Origin: Pseudomonas fragi
Lineage (GTDB): Bacteria > Pseudomonadota > Gammaproteobacteria > Pseudomonadales > Pseudomonadaceae
Assembly (NCBI RefSeq): GCF_002269505.1
Contig: NZ_NQKQ01000003.1
Coordinates: 212,517-276,516 of the forward strand
Length of the DNA stretch: 64,000 bases
Direction of reading: 5' to 3'
Below, one piece after another: positions 1 to 8,448 of this stretch (its first letter is position 1; every line of letters begins with the position of its first letter). Position numbers and translations under genes: made by a program. Below the pieces are notes generated by a model. That model made no database searches. It was not told the DNA's origin and saw only the letters and a program-made list of their open reading frames with translations.

Positions 1-158
1 TTTACGAAAAGATCCCAACGGGTGATTCGTACACCCTGTCGCACACAGCAACCAGCTTCGTTTTCGATTCCCGTGGTGTGTTGCGTCTTGGCCTGTCGCC
101 TTCGCTGTCAGCCAAGCAGTGTGCCGAAGACCTGCTCACCGTGATGTCAGTCTGCTGA
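1..158 (+). CDS. SCO1/SenC family protein, C-terminal end (partial)
   Basis: Only the last 52 codons lie in the window, read in the frame starting at base 3 and ending with TGA at 156-158. The visible peptide has the segment SHTATSFVFDSRGVLRLGL, which resembles the last strands of the thioredoxin fold of SCO1/SenC proteins: a conserved His, then the hydrophobic FVFD strand and a turn. These membrane-anchored or periplasmic proteins deliver copper to the CuA site of cytochrome oxidase or act as thiol reductases. The PCuAC chaperone starts 29 bases downstream on the same strand, which supports a copper-delivery pair. The CxxxC motif would be upstream of the window, so the assignment rests on the C-terminus and context. 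Confidence 0.7.
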   Translation, partial: YEKIPTGDSYTLSHTATSFVFDSRGVLRLGLSPSLSAKQCAEDLLTVMSVC

Positions 159-187
159 TCCTACGTACTTTGGAATGAGCCAAACCT

Positions 188-652
188 ATGAAGCCTGTTA
201 AGTATCTACTGTTGTCACTGTTGGGCATGAGCCTGCACGTTTCTGCGCAAACCGTTGTTGATGACGCCTGGGTACGCGCCACCGTGGCCGGTCAGCCTTC
301 GACCGGTGCCTTTATGCACATTACCTCGAGCACAGACAGCAAGCTGATTGAAGTCCGCTCCCCCGTGGCCAAGACCGTACAGATCCACGAATCGAAAATG
401 CAAAACGACGTGATGAGCATGCAGCCAGTGACATCGGTAGCCTTGCCGGCGGGCAAAAGCGTGGCTATCGAACCTGAGGGCTACCATGTGATGCTGATTG
501 ACCTGGTCAATCAGGTCAAAGCCGGTGATCAAGTGCCCTTGACCCTGATTGTTGAAGACAGCAAAGGGATCAAGGAGCAAATTGAGGTCAAGGCCGAGGC
601 GCGTGCACTCAACAGCATGCCGATGCACCATGATCATGGTTCGATGCACTAA
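188..652 (+). CDS. Periplasmic copper chaperone PCu(A)C
   Basis: This is a 154-residue secreted protein with a signal peptide (about residues 1-20, ending VSA). The mature part carries the complete copper-binding signature H-x10-M-x21-H-x-M as H67, M78, H100 and M102, exactly at the family spacing. PCuAC proteins bind Cu(I) in the periplasm and work with SCO1-type proteins to load the CuA centre of cytochrome c oxidase. A SCO1/SenC gene ends 29 bases upstream, so the two are probably cotranscribed. The His/Met-rich tail (MPMHHDHGSMH) may be an additional metal-binding extension. The start at 188 places the signal peptide correctly. Confidence 0.92.
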   Translation: MKPVKYLLLSLLGMSLHVSAQTVVDDAWVRATVAGQPSTGAFMHITSSTDSKLIEVRSPVAKTVQIHESKMQNDVMSMQPVTSVALPAGKSVAIEPEGYHVMLIDLVNQVKAGDQVPLTLIVEDSKGIKEQIEVKAEARALNSMPMHHDHGSMH

Positions 653-659
653 AGTTTTC

Positions 660-799
660 CTGTAGTCGCTGCCGAGGAACGAAGGCTGCGATCGGGCGTG
701 CAGCGCTGGTAAACCTTGAGCACCCGGTGTGCCAGTTGACTTGTTTTGCCGCCGCTGCGCGTGCGATCGCAGCCTCGCTTCGCTCCTCAGCGACTACAG
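660..799. repeat. REPIN: two inverted REP copies
   Basis: The left copy (about 660-696) contains TGTAGTCGCTGCCGAGGAAC followed by GAAGGCTGCGATCG. The right copy (about 764-799) is its near-perfect reverse complement, ending CTCAGCGACTACAG. Paired, inverted REP sequences like this are typical of Pseudomonas REPINs. It sits between the convergent ends of the PCuAC gene and the OprD operon, where it could also act as a transcription or mRNA-stability boundary. Confidence 0.85.
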
Positions 800-818
800 T
801 GTCATAGGCGGTTACTGA

Positions 819-2162
819 TCAAAACCGCCCCGTTAGCGGGTATTCGACCGCAAGGCGTATCTGGTCCGTATCCAGTTCGGCCTGTGCGGTGTTGCCGCGA
901 TGAACGTTGTGTCGCAATGACATGATGGTGCCCTTGGCCGCGCCGCTCTGCACCACATAGCGCGCTTCCATATCCCGCTCCCAGTGTTTCCCGCCTTTGC
1001 CATAGCCCAGATACGCATAGCCGCCCCGCGGGTCAACGTGGCTGCCGTCGATCTGGCTGCCACGTACATAAGCGGCGCTGAATACCAGTCCCGGCATGCC
1101 CCAGGGGGTCATCGCCAGGTCGTAGCGCGCTTGCCATGATTGTTCGTTGGGGGCGTTGAAGTCAGACAGCTGCACTGCATTGGTCAGGAAAATCGCCCCT
1201 CGGGTCACGTAGTCAAAAGGCGTATCGCCGTGCACTTTTTGATAGCCCAGGCTGAAGCTGTGCGGGCCCTGGGCGTAGGTGCTCAACAGGCTCCAGGTGG
1301 TGTTGTCGATATTGCCCGACAGCGCCTTCCCTTCATCAGTAGTGCGGTACAGGTTGAGGTTTAGCGACAGCGAGCGGTTCTCATCAAGCGCGTGGCTGAA
1401 GACGGCGCCCAGGTAGTGCTGGTTCCAGGTGTCTTCGTAGCGTGAGCTGTAGAGGCTGGCGCTGAAATTTTTGCCAGGGGTATACACCAGGCCTGCGAGG
1501 TCGAATGCATCGCCCTTGGGGCCGTTGGAATAATTGACCACAAACCCCTGATCATGACTGCTGGCGTTGCGATCGGTGCTCCCGGTGAAATGCCCGCCGA
1601 CCATTTTCAGGGCATTGAACTCGTTGCTGGTGAGGAACGCGCCGGTGGCGGTTTCCGGCAACAAGCGGCTGTCGGATGAGCTGAAAACCGGAGTCTTGAC
1701 CCGTTGTTCACCGTAGGACAGCACCGTATTGGACATGCGCAGTTTGAGCGCCGCGCCGCCGCGCCCGTAGTTGTCCTTGGGATAGCCGTCGTTATCCAGG
1801 CCCAGCAGGCGAGCCTTGCCGGCACGACCGCCACCGCTGTCCAGCTTGAGGCCCATATAGGCGTGGGCATCCACCCCGACACCGATCAGGCCCTGGGTAA
1901 AACCTGACTGCAAGGTGCCCATCAAGCCGTAGGCCCATTCTTCGGCATAGCCATTGCGTTCGGTGCGTGGTTTGTAAGCATTGCGTGCGCCGCTGTTGCT
2001 GGCACCGTGGCGATACTCACGGCTGTCGTAGACCGTACGGTTGACCAGGCTCCAGGTACTGTCTTCGATAAAGCCCTTGGCCTGCTCCTGGGCCGACTCC
2101 GCCAACGCCAGGGGGCTGGCGAGGGCGATCAGGATAGCGGAGCGCGTGCGCACGGTACTCAT
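819..2162 (-). CDS. OprD family outer membrane porin
   Basis: This 447-residue protein has a signal peptide (about 1-21) followed by the OprD family opening, with GFIEDSTWSLVNRTVYDSREYRHG as broken motifs GFIEDSTW and NRTVYDSR. Length and the aromatic-terminated C-terminus (TGRF) fit an 18-strand OprD/OccD-OccK substrate-specific porin. Its start overlaps the pseudoazurin stop by 4 bases (ATGA at 2162-2159), so it is the last gene of an operon led by an ABC importer under a cobalamin riboswitch. Substrate is unknown; the context suggests it supplies the outer-membrane step for the ABC system, in place of a TonB receptor. That role is inference. Confidence 0.9.
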   Translation of the reverse strand: MSTVRTRSAILIALASPLALAESAQEQAKGFIEDSTWSLVNRTVYDSREYRHGASNSGARNAYKPRTERNGYAEEWAYGLMGTLQSGFTQGLIGVGVDAHAYMGLKLDSGGGRAGKARLLGLDNDGYPKDNYGRGGAALKLRMSNTVLSYGEQRVKTPVFSSSDSRLLPETATGAFLTSNEFNALKMVGGHFTGSTDRNASSHDQGFVVNYSNGPKGDAFDLAGLVYTPGKNFSASLYSSRYEDTWNQHYLGAVFSHALDENRSLSLNLNLYRTTDEGKALSGNIDNTTWSLLSTYAQGPHSFSLGYQKVHGDTPFDYVTRGAIFLTNAVQLSDFNAPNEQSWQARYDLAMTPWGMPGLVFSAAYVRGSQIDGSHVDPRGGYAYLGYGKGGKHWERDMEARYVVQSGAAKGTIMSLRHNVHRGNTAQAELDTDQIRLAVEYPLTGRF

Positions 2163-2599
2163 TTCGCCACCTGCTGTGCTTGCAGGGTTGCAGCCAGGCG
2201 GTCAAGCGCGCGTTTGGGCAGCGTGGCGGGTAGCACCGGGAGCTCTGCAGCAGGTTCGCCCACCTGGATCAGCATGACCATACCCATGGCCAGGTGCGGG
2301 GTGCATTGAATACCGTAGAGGCCGGGCACGCTGAAGGTTTGCTCCACCTCCTGATTGATCTTGCCCTTGAAGGGTTGTGCGCCGTCAGGCAGCAGCTCGG
2401 GCATTGTCGCGGCATTATGGCCGCTTTGTGTGGGGATGAACTTGACTGTGTCGCCAGGGGCGATCCGCAGGTAATCCGGTTCATAGACCATTCCGGCATT
2501 GGCGCTGCGGGTGAGCATTTTCACTTCGTGGGTTTGTGCCAGCGCCGAGGTGCAGAGCAGGGCGGTGGTCAACAGCAGGGTCAGGGATGCAATACGCAT
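2159..2599 (-). CDS. Pseudoazurin-type cupredoxin
   Basis: A 146-residue periplasmic blue-copper protein with a signal peptide (about 1-21). The type-1 copper ligands are all visible: H61 in SGHNA, C99 and H102 in QCTPH, and M107 in AMGM, with the pseudoazurin spacing. Pseudoazurins shuttle electrons in the periplasm, classically to nitrite reductase, but no denitrification gene is nearby. The gene lies 24 bases after the ABC ATPase and overlaps the OprD porin by 4 bases. A redox protein inside an apparent metal or corrinoid uptake operon is unusual; it could reduce a metal or chelate before import, which is speculation. Confidence 0.9.
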   Translation of the reverse strand: MRIASLTLLLTTALLCTSALAQTHEVKMLTRSANAGMVYEPDYLRIAPGDTVKFIPTQSGHNAATMPELLPDGAQPFKGKINQEVEQTFSVPGLYGIQCTPHLAMGMVMLIQVGEPAAELPVLPATLPKRALDRLAATLQAQQVAK

Positions 2600-2623
2600 G
2601 GTGTGCTCTCTTAAATATAGTAT

Positions 2624-3385
2624 TCAAACGCGCATGCGCAGGATCTGCGCGCCGTCAAATGGATCGGTCAGGTAGTGCGCCTGTACCCCGAATGTGGCCT
2701 GCAGCCGTTGTGGGGTCAGGACTTCAAGGGGTTTGCCCAGTGCAATCAAACGGCCGTGTTGAAGAATTGCCAGGCGATCACAACTCAGGGCCTGATTGAG
2801 ATCGTGCAGGGCAATCAGGGTGGTCACGGGCAGGGCCTGTACGGTTTTTAAAATGGCCAGTTGATGCTGGATATCCAGATGATTGGTGGGTTCATCCAGC
2901 AGCAGGATTTGCGGGCACTGCGCCAGAGCCCGAGCGATATGCACGCGTTGGCGCTCACCCCCCGAGAGTCCGCGCCAGGTGCGGTTGCGCAGATGCGTCG
3001 CATCCACATCGGCCAGCGCCTGCTCGACAATCGCCGTGTCGTTGGCCGACCACGGGCTTAGCGCCGACAGCCAGGGTGTACGGCCCAGGGCAACAGCATC
3101 GAACACGCCGATGGCGTCATGGGTGTCGGCATGTTGTTCAACCACCGTCAGTGTTTGCGCAATAGTGCGCTGGCTGATTTTGCGCAGCGGTTGCCCGTGC
3201 AGTAACACCTGGCCCTGGCCGGGCACCCGCAGGTTGGCCAGCAGCTTGAGCAATGAAGACTTGCCCGAACCATTGGGCCCGACAATCCCCAGGGTCTCGC
3301 CGCGCTGCACACTGAGGGTGATGCCCTGCAACAGTTGGGCATCACCCAGGCGGTAACTCAGGTCGCTACAGCTCAGCACTGTCAT
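2624..3385 (-). CDS. ABC transporter ATP-binding protein, FecE/BtuD type
   Basis: A 253-residue ATPase with Walker A GPNGSGKSS (about 36-44), signature LSGGERQR (about 140-147) and Walker B LLLLDEPTNHLD (about 160-171). These are typical of the iron-siderophore/cobalamin importer class. The start is placed at 3385 because its ATG overlaps the permease TGA (bases 3382-3385). The reading frame continues upstream without a stop, but that part is an antisense-like extension over the permease and has no ATPase similarity. It forms the cytoplasmic motor for the permease and binding protein upstream in the same operon. Confidence 0.93.
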   Translation of the reverse strand: MTVLSCSDLSYRLGDAQLLQGITLSVQRGETLGIVGPNGSGKSSLLKLLANLRVPGQGQVLLHGQPLRKISQRTIAQTLTVVEQHADTHDAIGVFDAVALGRTPWLSALSPWSANDTAIVEQALADVDATHLRNRTWRGLSGGERQRVHIARALAQCPQILLLDEPTNHLDIQHQLAILKTVQALPVTTLIALHDLNQALSCDRLAILQHGRLIALGKPLEVLTPQRLQATFGVQAHYLTDPFDGAQILRMRV

Positions 3386-4398
3386 CGCGCATGCCTCCTG
3401 CCGATCAGGATTAGCGCAAATACCGGTGCGCCCACCAGGGCGGTGACCACGCCGACGGGGATCACCTGGCCTTTTATCAAGGTGCGTGACAGTACATCGG
3501 CGGCGATCAGGAACAAGGCTCCGCCCAGGGCGCTGGCGGGCAGCAGGCGGCCATGCCCGGTACCGGCCAGCAGGCGCACAGCGTGGGGGATGACCAGCCC
3601 GACAAAGCCGATGGAGCCGACAATCGACACCATCACCGCCGTGACCAGCGCCGCACAACTGATCAGCAACAACTGCACCCGGCGCACCGGGATGCCCAGT
3701 GAAGCCGCCGAGTCGGCGCCAAAGGTGAAGGCATCCAGCGCGCGCCGGTGCCACACGCATATAACCAGCCCCAACACTGCCGCAGGCACTGCCATCCATA
3801 CCGAAGGCCAGCGCACGCCACTGAGGTTGCCGAGCAACCAGAACATGATCCCGCGGGCCTGCTCGGAGCTGGCCGATTTGGTGATCATGAAGGCCGTGAT
3901 TGCGTTGAACAACTGCGAGCCTGCGATACCTGCCAGGATGATCTGGGCACTGGTGCCGGTTGGCCCGCTGACCCGTGCCAGCAAAATAACCAGGGCGAAG
4001 GCGCAAATCGCTCCGGCGAAGGCCCCGGCCGACAGTGACACAGCCCCCGCGCCCAACCCCAGCACCGCCACCAGCACGGCACCGGTCGAAGCACCGGCGG
4101 AAATCCCCAGCAGGTAGGGGTCGGCCAGCGGGTTGCGCAGCAACGATTGCAACACCACGCCACAGGTGGCCAGCCCCGCACCGCAGGCCGCCGCTACCAG
4201 GGCACGGGTCAGGCGGTAGTTCCAGACAATCCCTTCGTCAATCGGGTCCAGCACATACCCGGCCCCCCACAACTTGTTGGCCAGAACCTGCAGCACCACT
4301 GCGGGTGCGATCGGGGTTTCACCGATGGCAACTCCGGCGAGCACTGCCAGCAGCAGTGCTGCACAGGCCGCGAAGACAAGTATCAACCGTGCAGTCAT
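3382..4398 (-). CDS. FecCD/BtuC family ABC transporter permease
   Basis: A 338-residue, very hydrophobic protein with about ten predicted transmembrane segments. It has the FecCD signature regions, for example GAGLATCGVVLQSLLRNPLA near residues 80-99, GISAGASTGA, and the C-terminal GQVIPVGVVTALVGAPVF coupling segment that contacts the ATPase. This family imports iron chelates, haem or cobalamin. It overlaps the binding-protein gene by 4 bases (4395-4398) and the ATPase by 4 bases, so translational coupling is likely. The cobalamin riboswitch upstream favours a corrinoid or cobalt-related substrate over siderophores. Confidence 0.92.
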   Translation of the reverse strand: MTARLILVFAACAALLLAVLAGVAIGETPIAPAVVLQVLANKLWGAGYVLDPIDEGIVWNYRLTRALVAAACGAGLATCGVVLQSLLRNPLADPYLLGISAGASTGAVLVAVLGLGAGAVSLSAGAFAGAICAFALVILLARVSGPTGTSAQIILAGIAGSQLFNAITAFMITKSASSEQARGIMFWLLGNLSGVRWPSVWMAVPAAVLGLVICVWHRRALDAFTFGADSAASLGIPVRRVQLLLISCAALVTAVMVSIVGSIGFVGLVIPHAVRLLAGTGHGRLLPASALGGALFLIAADVLSRTLIKGQVIPVGVVTALVGAPVFALILIGRRHAR

Positions 4399-5408
4399 TT
4401 AGACAGGTCGTGTTGGCTGATGGCAGTGGCGAGTGTTTCGATACCGTCGAACAGGCGCAGGCTGGCCTGCATGGCATGGGCATCGAGGACGATGACGCGG
4501 TTGTTTTTCACAGCATCCATATTGCGGGTTACCGGGTCGGTACGCAGGAACTCGAGTTTTTTCTCGACGTCATCTGCCGGGAAACGTCGACGATCCATGC
4601 GTGCGATCACCAAAAATGTCGGGTTGGCCTTGGCCAGGGTTTCCCAGCCAACGGTTGGCCACTCCTCATCGGACTCCACGACATTACGTACGCCCAGGGT
4701 GTTGAGCATAAAGTCGGGGATGCCTTTGCGTCCGGCAACATAGGGGTCGATATCCATGTCCGCACTGGAGAACCAGAACAACGCGCTGGTGGAACTCAGG
4801 TCCTTGCCCTTGAGCGAGGCAACGGATTTTTCCAGGCTGGCTTTGAGCTGATTGTTGAGTTGTTCGCCACGCTGCTGCACATCGAAGATTTCGGCCAGCT
4901 GGCTGATGCTCTTGTACACACTGCCTATGCTGAACGGCTGCATGCGTGTGCCGTCGGCGCCGACCAGGTTGTCCTTGCCCTCACAGTCCGAAGGCATCAG
5001 GTAAGTCGGGATATTCAGTTCGGCAAACTGCTCACGGGTACCCACTACACCCTGCGGGCCCACCATCCACTCCAGTTGCACGGCCACCAGCTCCGGGCGC
5101 TTGCCAATGACGGCTTCAAAGCTCGGGTCATTGTCGGCCAGGCGCTCAACCTTGTCGTTCTGTGCCTGGTATTGCACAGGGACATCGTTGAACCACAGCG
5201 AAGTACCCACCAGCCTGTCACCCAGCCCCAGGGCATAGAACATTTCGGTGCCGGCCTGGCCGATGGTTACCGCGCTTTTCGGGGCATGTTGAAATGTCAG
5301 TGGGCTGGCGCAGTTCTGCAGGGTCAGGGGGTATTGTGTGGGGGCCGCATGGGCCAGTGCCGGCAAGGCCAGGGTAGCCATGAGGGCAGCAACGCGGTGC
5401 AACAGCAT
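4395..5408 (-). CDS. Periplasmic substrate-binding protein of a FecB/BtuF-type ABC importer
   Basis: The start at 5408 gives a 337-residue protein with a clean signal peptide (MLLHRVAALMATLALPALAHA). A GGAG ribosome site lies 8 bases upstream; an in-frame start 33 bases earlier would spoil the signal. The body is a two-lobed class III periplasmic binding protein, with GQAGTEMFYALGLGDRLVG after the first strand and a long helix region in the middle. This family binds iron chelates, haem or cobalamin. It is the first gene of a five-gene operon (binding protein, permease, ATPase, pseudoazurin, OprD) and is preceded by a cobalamin riboswitch, so corrinoid or cobalt import is the best guess. Confidence 0.88.
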   Translation of the reverse strand: MLLHRVAALMATLALPALAHAAPTQYPLTLQNCASPLTFQHAPKSAVTIGQAGTEMFYALGLGDRLVGTSLWFNDVPVQYQAQNDKVERLADNDPSFEAVIGKRPELVAVQLEWMVGPQGVVGTREQFAELNIPTYLMPSDCEGKDNLVGADGTRMQPFSIGSVYKSISQLAEIFDVQQRGEQLNNQLKASLEKSVASLKGKDLSSTSALFWFSSADMDIDPYVAGRKGIPDFMLNTLGVRNVVESDEEWPTVGWETLAKANPTFLVIARMDRRRFPADDVEKKLEFLRTDPVTRNMDAVKNNRVIVLDAHAMQASLRLFDGIETLATAISQHDLSK

Positions 5409-5532
5409 GATGCAATCTCCATTTGATCGTACACGAGGCACAGGTGCACGGTCGGGAATGCATCATCGGGTACTGCTGCAACAACAGTACAAAGCAGGAT
5501 GCCTCCCCGGACACCCCGCCGGTTAGTGTGTG

Positions 5533-5715
5533 GACTTTGCCGGCAGGTCTCCTGACTGATGGGTCATCGCTTGCGCCAGCCTTCCCGGGGGTTAACCCAG
5601 TGGCAATCTTGGCGCAGGCTCGTCATCTACAGTTGCGGGGGCAGTTCCGTTGGGTGCTGTAAAAGCACTGCGGATTCCCTTTTAACCCCCCGCGAGGGGG
5701 GGACCGGCGCCGGGA
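5533..5715 (-). promoter_or_regulatory. Cobalamin (AdoCbl/B12) riboswitch
   Basis: Read on the minus strand, the region has the landmarks of the B12 riboswitch in order. They are a C/G hairpin followed by GTTAAAAGGGAAT (around 5672-5690), CTGCCCCCGCAACTGTA (around 5630-5647), GATTGCCACTGG (around 5598-5609), CGGGAAGGC (around 5580-5588), and the B12 box TCAGTCAGGAGACCTGCC (around 5542-5559). It lies about 125 bases upstream of the ABC binding-protein start and points at it. In this class, bound adenosylcobalamin represses the downstream genes. The whole five-gene operon down to the OprD porin is likely under its control. Confidence 0.95.
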
Positions 5716-5757
5716 TGATAATCGATCCTGTTTGTTAAAGGGGGGGCGCCGTCAGAA

Positions 5758-6915
5758 TCAGAAATACTTGAGCCAGGTAATATCCCGGCGCCGGGCTTTC
5801 AAATTGGCGAACCAGCGCACCGGTAAATACAGGAAAATGGCCAGTAACACTGCGGTTAACCACACCGAGCCGATGCTGTCGAAACCGAAATAATCGCCTT
5901 GATTCAAACCAAACAGGGCAACGCTGGCCAGGTACAGCACTTTGAGTGCATACAAATGCAACAGATAGAAAAACATCGGCGCTGCGCCAAATACGGCCAG
6001 GGTGCTGATCCATGTGCGTTGTTGTAACCGCTCAAAAGCCAGCAGCAACAACAGGCCAACGCCCAGGGTCAAGGCCAGAAACAACAGGGAAGGCGGGTAC
6101 TTGGTGATGTTGAAAAAGCTCATCAGGGTCTGTGTGGTATCGGCATGGCTGGCCCAGGGCGCCTCGCCGTAACCGTTGAACAAACGCAGCGCAACAAAAC
6201 CGAGCAGGGCACCGCTGCCTGCGAGCAATAGATAGCGCTGGCGCAAGGCTGCCGGGGCGGAGCGGGCAAACCAGGGCCCCAGGCAATAGCCCAGTGCGAT
6301 TACACCGATCCACGGCAATACCGGATAGGAGGTGCGCATGCGCAAGCTGTCACCCACTTCAATCCAGCCGCGATCATGCAAAATCGCCCAAGGCACATGC
6401 ATCACTGACCCCGGAGCAAAATGCAGGGTATCAAGCAGGTTGTGCCCGGCGATTATCACCAGGCCGAGTACCAGCAGAACCGGGCGTGGCAGCCACACCA
6501 GGGCGGCAAGGGCGATCATGCTGACGCCAATGGCCCAGATCACCTGCATGTAGATCACCGACGGCGGCAATTGGAAAGTCCAGGCAAAGTTGACCAGGGT
6601 AAATTCCAGCACCACCAGAAACAGCCCGCGCTTGAACAGAAACGCCGATACATCACGCTTGCCCTGATATTTTTCGCCATACAGATACGCCGACAGACCG
6701 GTCAGCAAGACAAACACCGGCGCACAGATATGGGCCAGGGTGCGACTGAAAAACAGGGCTGGGTCGGTGATCTCGATATTCATCGGGTCGGCCACTTGCC
6801 GGTGCAGAAAGAACGTCTCGCGCACATGGTCAAGCAGCATGAACAGAATCACCAGCCCGCGCAGGGCATCGATGGACAGCAGGCGCTGATTCAAGGAGGG
6901 AGTAGGGGCAGTCAT
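5758..6915 (-). CDS. DUF1624 / acyltransferase-like polytopic membrane protein
   Basis: A 385-residue membrane protein with about ten hydrophobic helices. The N-terminus LLSIDALRGLVILFMLLDHV has the R-G-x-(I/V)-x(3)-M-x(2)-D-H pattern seen in DUF1624 proteins and related heparan-alpha-glucosaminide N-acetyltransferase-like membrane enzymes. It may modify an envelope sugar or small molecule, but the substrate is not evident. The gene is on its own: it ends just before the riboswitch transcript begins and is preceded by a 145-base gap. Family assignment is good; function is unknown. Confidence 0.8.
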   Translation of the reverse strand: MTAPTPSLNQRLLSIDALRGLVILFMLLDHVRETFFLHRQVADPMNIEITDPALFFSRTLAHICAPVFVLLTGLSAYLYGEKYQGKRDVSAFLFKRGLFLVVLEFTLVNFAWTFQLPPSVIYMQVIWAIGVSMIALAALVWLPRPVLLVLGLVIIAGHNLLDTLHFAPGSVMHVPWAILHDRGWIEVGDSLRMRTSYPVLPWIGVIALGYCLGPWFARSAPAALRQRYLLLAGSGALLGFVALRLFNGYGEAPWASHADTTQTLMSFFNITKYPPSLLFLALTLGVGLLLLLAFERLQQRTWISTLAVFGAAPMFFYLLHLYALKVLYLASVALFGLNQGDYFGFDSIGSVWLTAVLLAIFLYLPVRWFANLKARRRDITWLKYF

Positions 6916-7060
6916 TGAGGGTCACAGGCAAGGGAATGTTATAAGGCACTGATACAATATAACATTTCTCTCTGCGCTGTCACCCCTTTGGGAAATATTC
7001 GCAATGGCTGGATGCATCTAGCGCCGTACTTTCACCGACATCGTCATTTTTCGGGGCGGA

Positions 7061-7834
7061 TCAAACAACGCTGGTCAGGCCTCCGTCCACAAACAGGGTT
7101 TGACCGTTGATAAAGTCCGAAGCCGGCGAGGCCAGAAACACCGCCGCGCCGCACAATTCGTCAACCCGCCCCCAGCGACCTGCCGGAGTGCGCTTGCACA
7201 GCCACTCGGAAAACTCCTGGTTGTCGACCAGTGCGCGGTTCATCTCAGTGGCAAAGTAGCCCGGGGCCAGGCCATTGGCCTGGATGCCATGCCGTGCCCA
7301 CTCGGCGCACATGCCTTTGGTGAGCATTTTCACTGCCCCTTTGGAGGCGGCATAAGGGGCGATGGTCGGGCGTGCCAGCTGGCTTTGCACCGAGCAGATA
7401 TTGATGATCTTGCCGCGACCACGGGCAATCATGTGCCGCGCCACGGCCTGGGACACATGGAACACCCCGTCCAGGTTGGTGCGCATCACATCGTGCCAGT
7501 CGCTGGCGCTGAAATCCTCCAGCGGCGCGCGACGCTGAATCCCGGCGTTGTTGACCAGAATATCGATGGCGCCGACATCGGCCTCAAAGGAGTTGATCGC
7601 GGCAAGCAACTGCTCGCGGTCAGTCACATCGAATGCCACGGCTTCAGCCTTCAGGCCTTCGTCACGCAATTGAGCGGCAACAGCGCGGGATTTTTCGATA
7701 TTGCGAGTGTTGATCACCACGGTAGCCCCGGCAGCGCCCAGGCCGCGGGCCAGCTCCAGGCCGATACCCTGGCCCGATCCGGTGATCAGGGCCCGATGCC
7801 CCCCAAGCTGGAAGCTATTAATACTGAATGACAT
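7061..7834 (-). CDS. SDR family oxidoreductase, gluconate 5-dehydrogenase-like
   Basis: A 257-residue classical short-chain dehydrogenase. The start is set at 7834 because GTGGAGAAC, a good ribosome site, sits 6 bases upstream; the four codons before it would consume that site. Visible motifs are the cofactor loop TGSGQGIG (18-25), NNAG (about 95-98), N120, S148 and the Y161-x3-K165 catalytic pair. The sequence style (FQLGGHRALITG at the start, ASDFINGQTLFVDGGL at the end) is that of gluconate/2-keto-gluconate or 3-ketoacyl reductases of the IdnO/GNO group. It stands alone, divergent from the RcnB-like gene, so the substrate is not fixed by context. Confidence 0.88.
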   Translation of the reverse strand: MSFSINSFQLGGHRALITGSGQGIGLELARGLGAAGATVVINTRNIEKSRAVAAQLRDEGLKAEAVAFDVTDREQLLAAINSFEADVGAIDILVNNAGIQRRAPLEDFSASDWHDVMRTNLDGVFHVSQAVARHMIARGRGKIINICSVQSQLARPTIAPYAASKGAVKMLTKGMCAEWARHGIQANGLAPGYFATEMNRALVDNQEFSEWLCKRTPAGRWGRVDELCGAAVFLASPASDFINGQTLFVDGGLTSVV

Positions 7835-8016
7835 GGTGTTCTCCACAAATGGCCGTTTGTTATTTTGAGCGGCCCTGTGGTTACTTCACCTCAGGCTAAA
7901 GGTGCAGTCCAATCGTCATTGCTGATCTCGTAATCAATATTTTTGATATTGGCATTGGAACGTACTGCAGCGCGGGCTTGTCCATTAAGCCTGTACTCCC
8001 ATACGTTGAGGTGAAC

Positions 8017-8352
8017 ATGCGCAGCTTGATTTCTGCATCGATAGTGGCTGGTTTTTTGTGTGCCCTGCCTTACGCAGCGCAGGCTGACGATGCCAAGCCA
8101 GGTGACTGCAAGCCAGGGCAGATATTGGCCGAATCCATGGACCTGAGCAGTTGCTATGGCCACGGTGACAAGGCACCGGATCAATACATCCGGGACGACG
8201 TTGCGATCATGGACTGGAAATCCAAAGGGCTGCCCAAACCTGAAGAGCATGAGCAATGGGTGCAAATCAGCGGGCATTATGTGCTGGTCAATCGGGTCAA
8301 TGCGGTGATCAAGGAGATCCGCACAAAAGATGCCAAGGTACTGCGCAAGTAA
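8017..8352 (+). CDS. RcnB-family small periplasmic protein
   Basis: The start at 8017 (GAGGTG just upstream) gives a 111-residue protein with a signal peptide (about 1-22, cut after QA). The mature protein has the RcnB pattern: YGHGDKAPDQY, then V-x-(I/M)-x-D-W, a G-L-P-x-P turn, QWVQISGHYVLVNR and a final I-K-E-I. In Enterobacteria RcnB is a periplasmic protein that tunes nickel and cobalt homeostasis, though many family members are uncharacterised. Two cysteines (KPGDCKPG and SSCYGHG) may form a disulfide. It has no metal exporter gene beside it; the cobalamin-riboswitch operon is about 2.6 kb away. Confidence 0.75.
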   Translation: MRSLISASIVAGFLCALPYAAQADDAKPGDCKPGQILAESMDLSSCYGHGDKAPDQYIRDDVAIMDWKSKGLPKPEEHEQWVQISGHYVLVNRVNAVIKEIRTKDAKVLRK

Positions 8353-8361
8353 CGCCTGCTA

Positions 8362-8436
8362 CCCGGGCAAGCCGGCTCCCACAGATTGCGCTGCTGGCAA
8401 TCAGGGTGGGAGCGAGCTTGCTCGCGATGATGTCAA
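8362..8436. repeat. REP pair (GGGAGCGAGCTTGCTCGCGATG type)
   Basis: GCAAGCCGGCTCCCACA (about 8369-8385) and GTGGGAGCGAGCTTGCTCGC (about 8406-8425) are inverted relatives of the common Pseudomonas REP. A further half copy, GCAGGCAAGCCAGCTCC, lies at about 9080-9096. The pair separates the convergent RcnB-like and thioesterase genes and could form hairpins in both transcripts. Confidence 0.75.
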
Positions 8437-8448
8437 CGCCAATCAGCT

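Noticed and set aside
3386..4006. Upstream extension of the ABC ATPase frame
   Set aside because: The extra residues are antisense-like sequence over the permease and lack ATPase similarity; the overlapping ATG at 3385 is the natural start.
4035..5426. 463-codon open frame on + across the ABC permease and binding protein genes
   Set aside because: It is antisense to two well-supported transporter genes; the product is low-complexity and has no family features.
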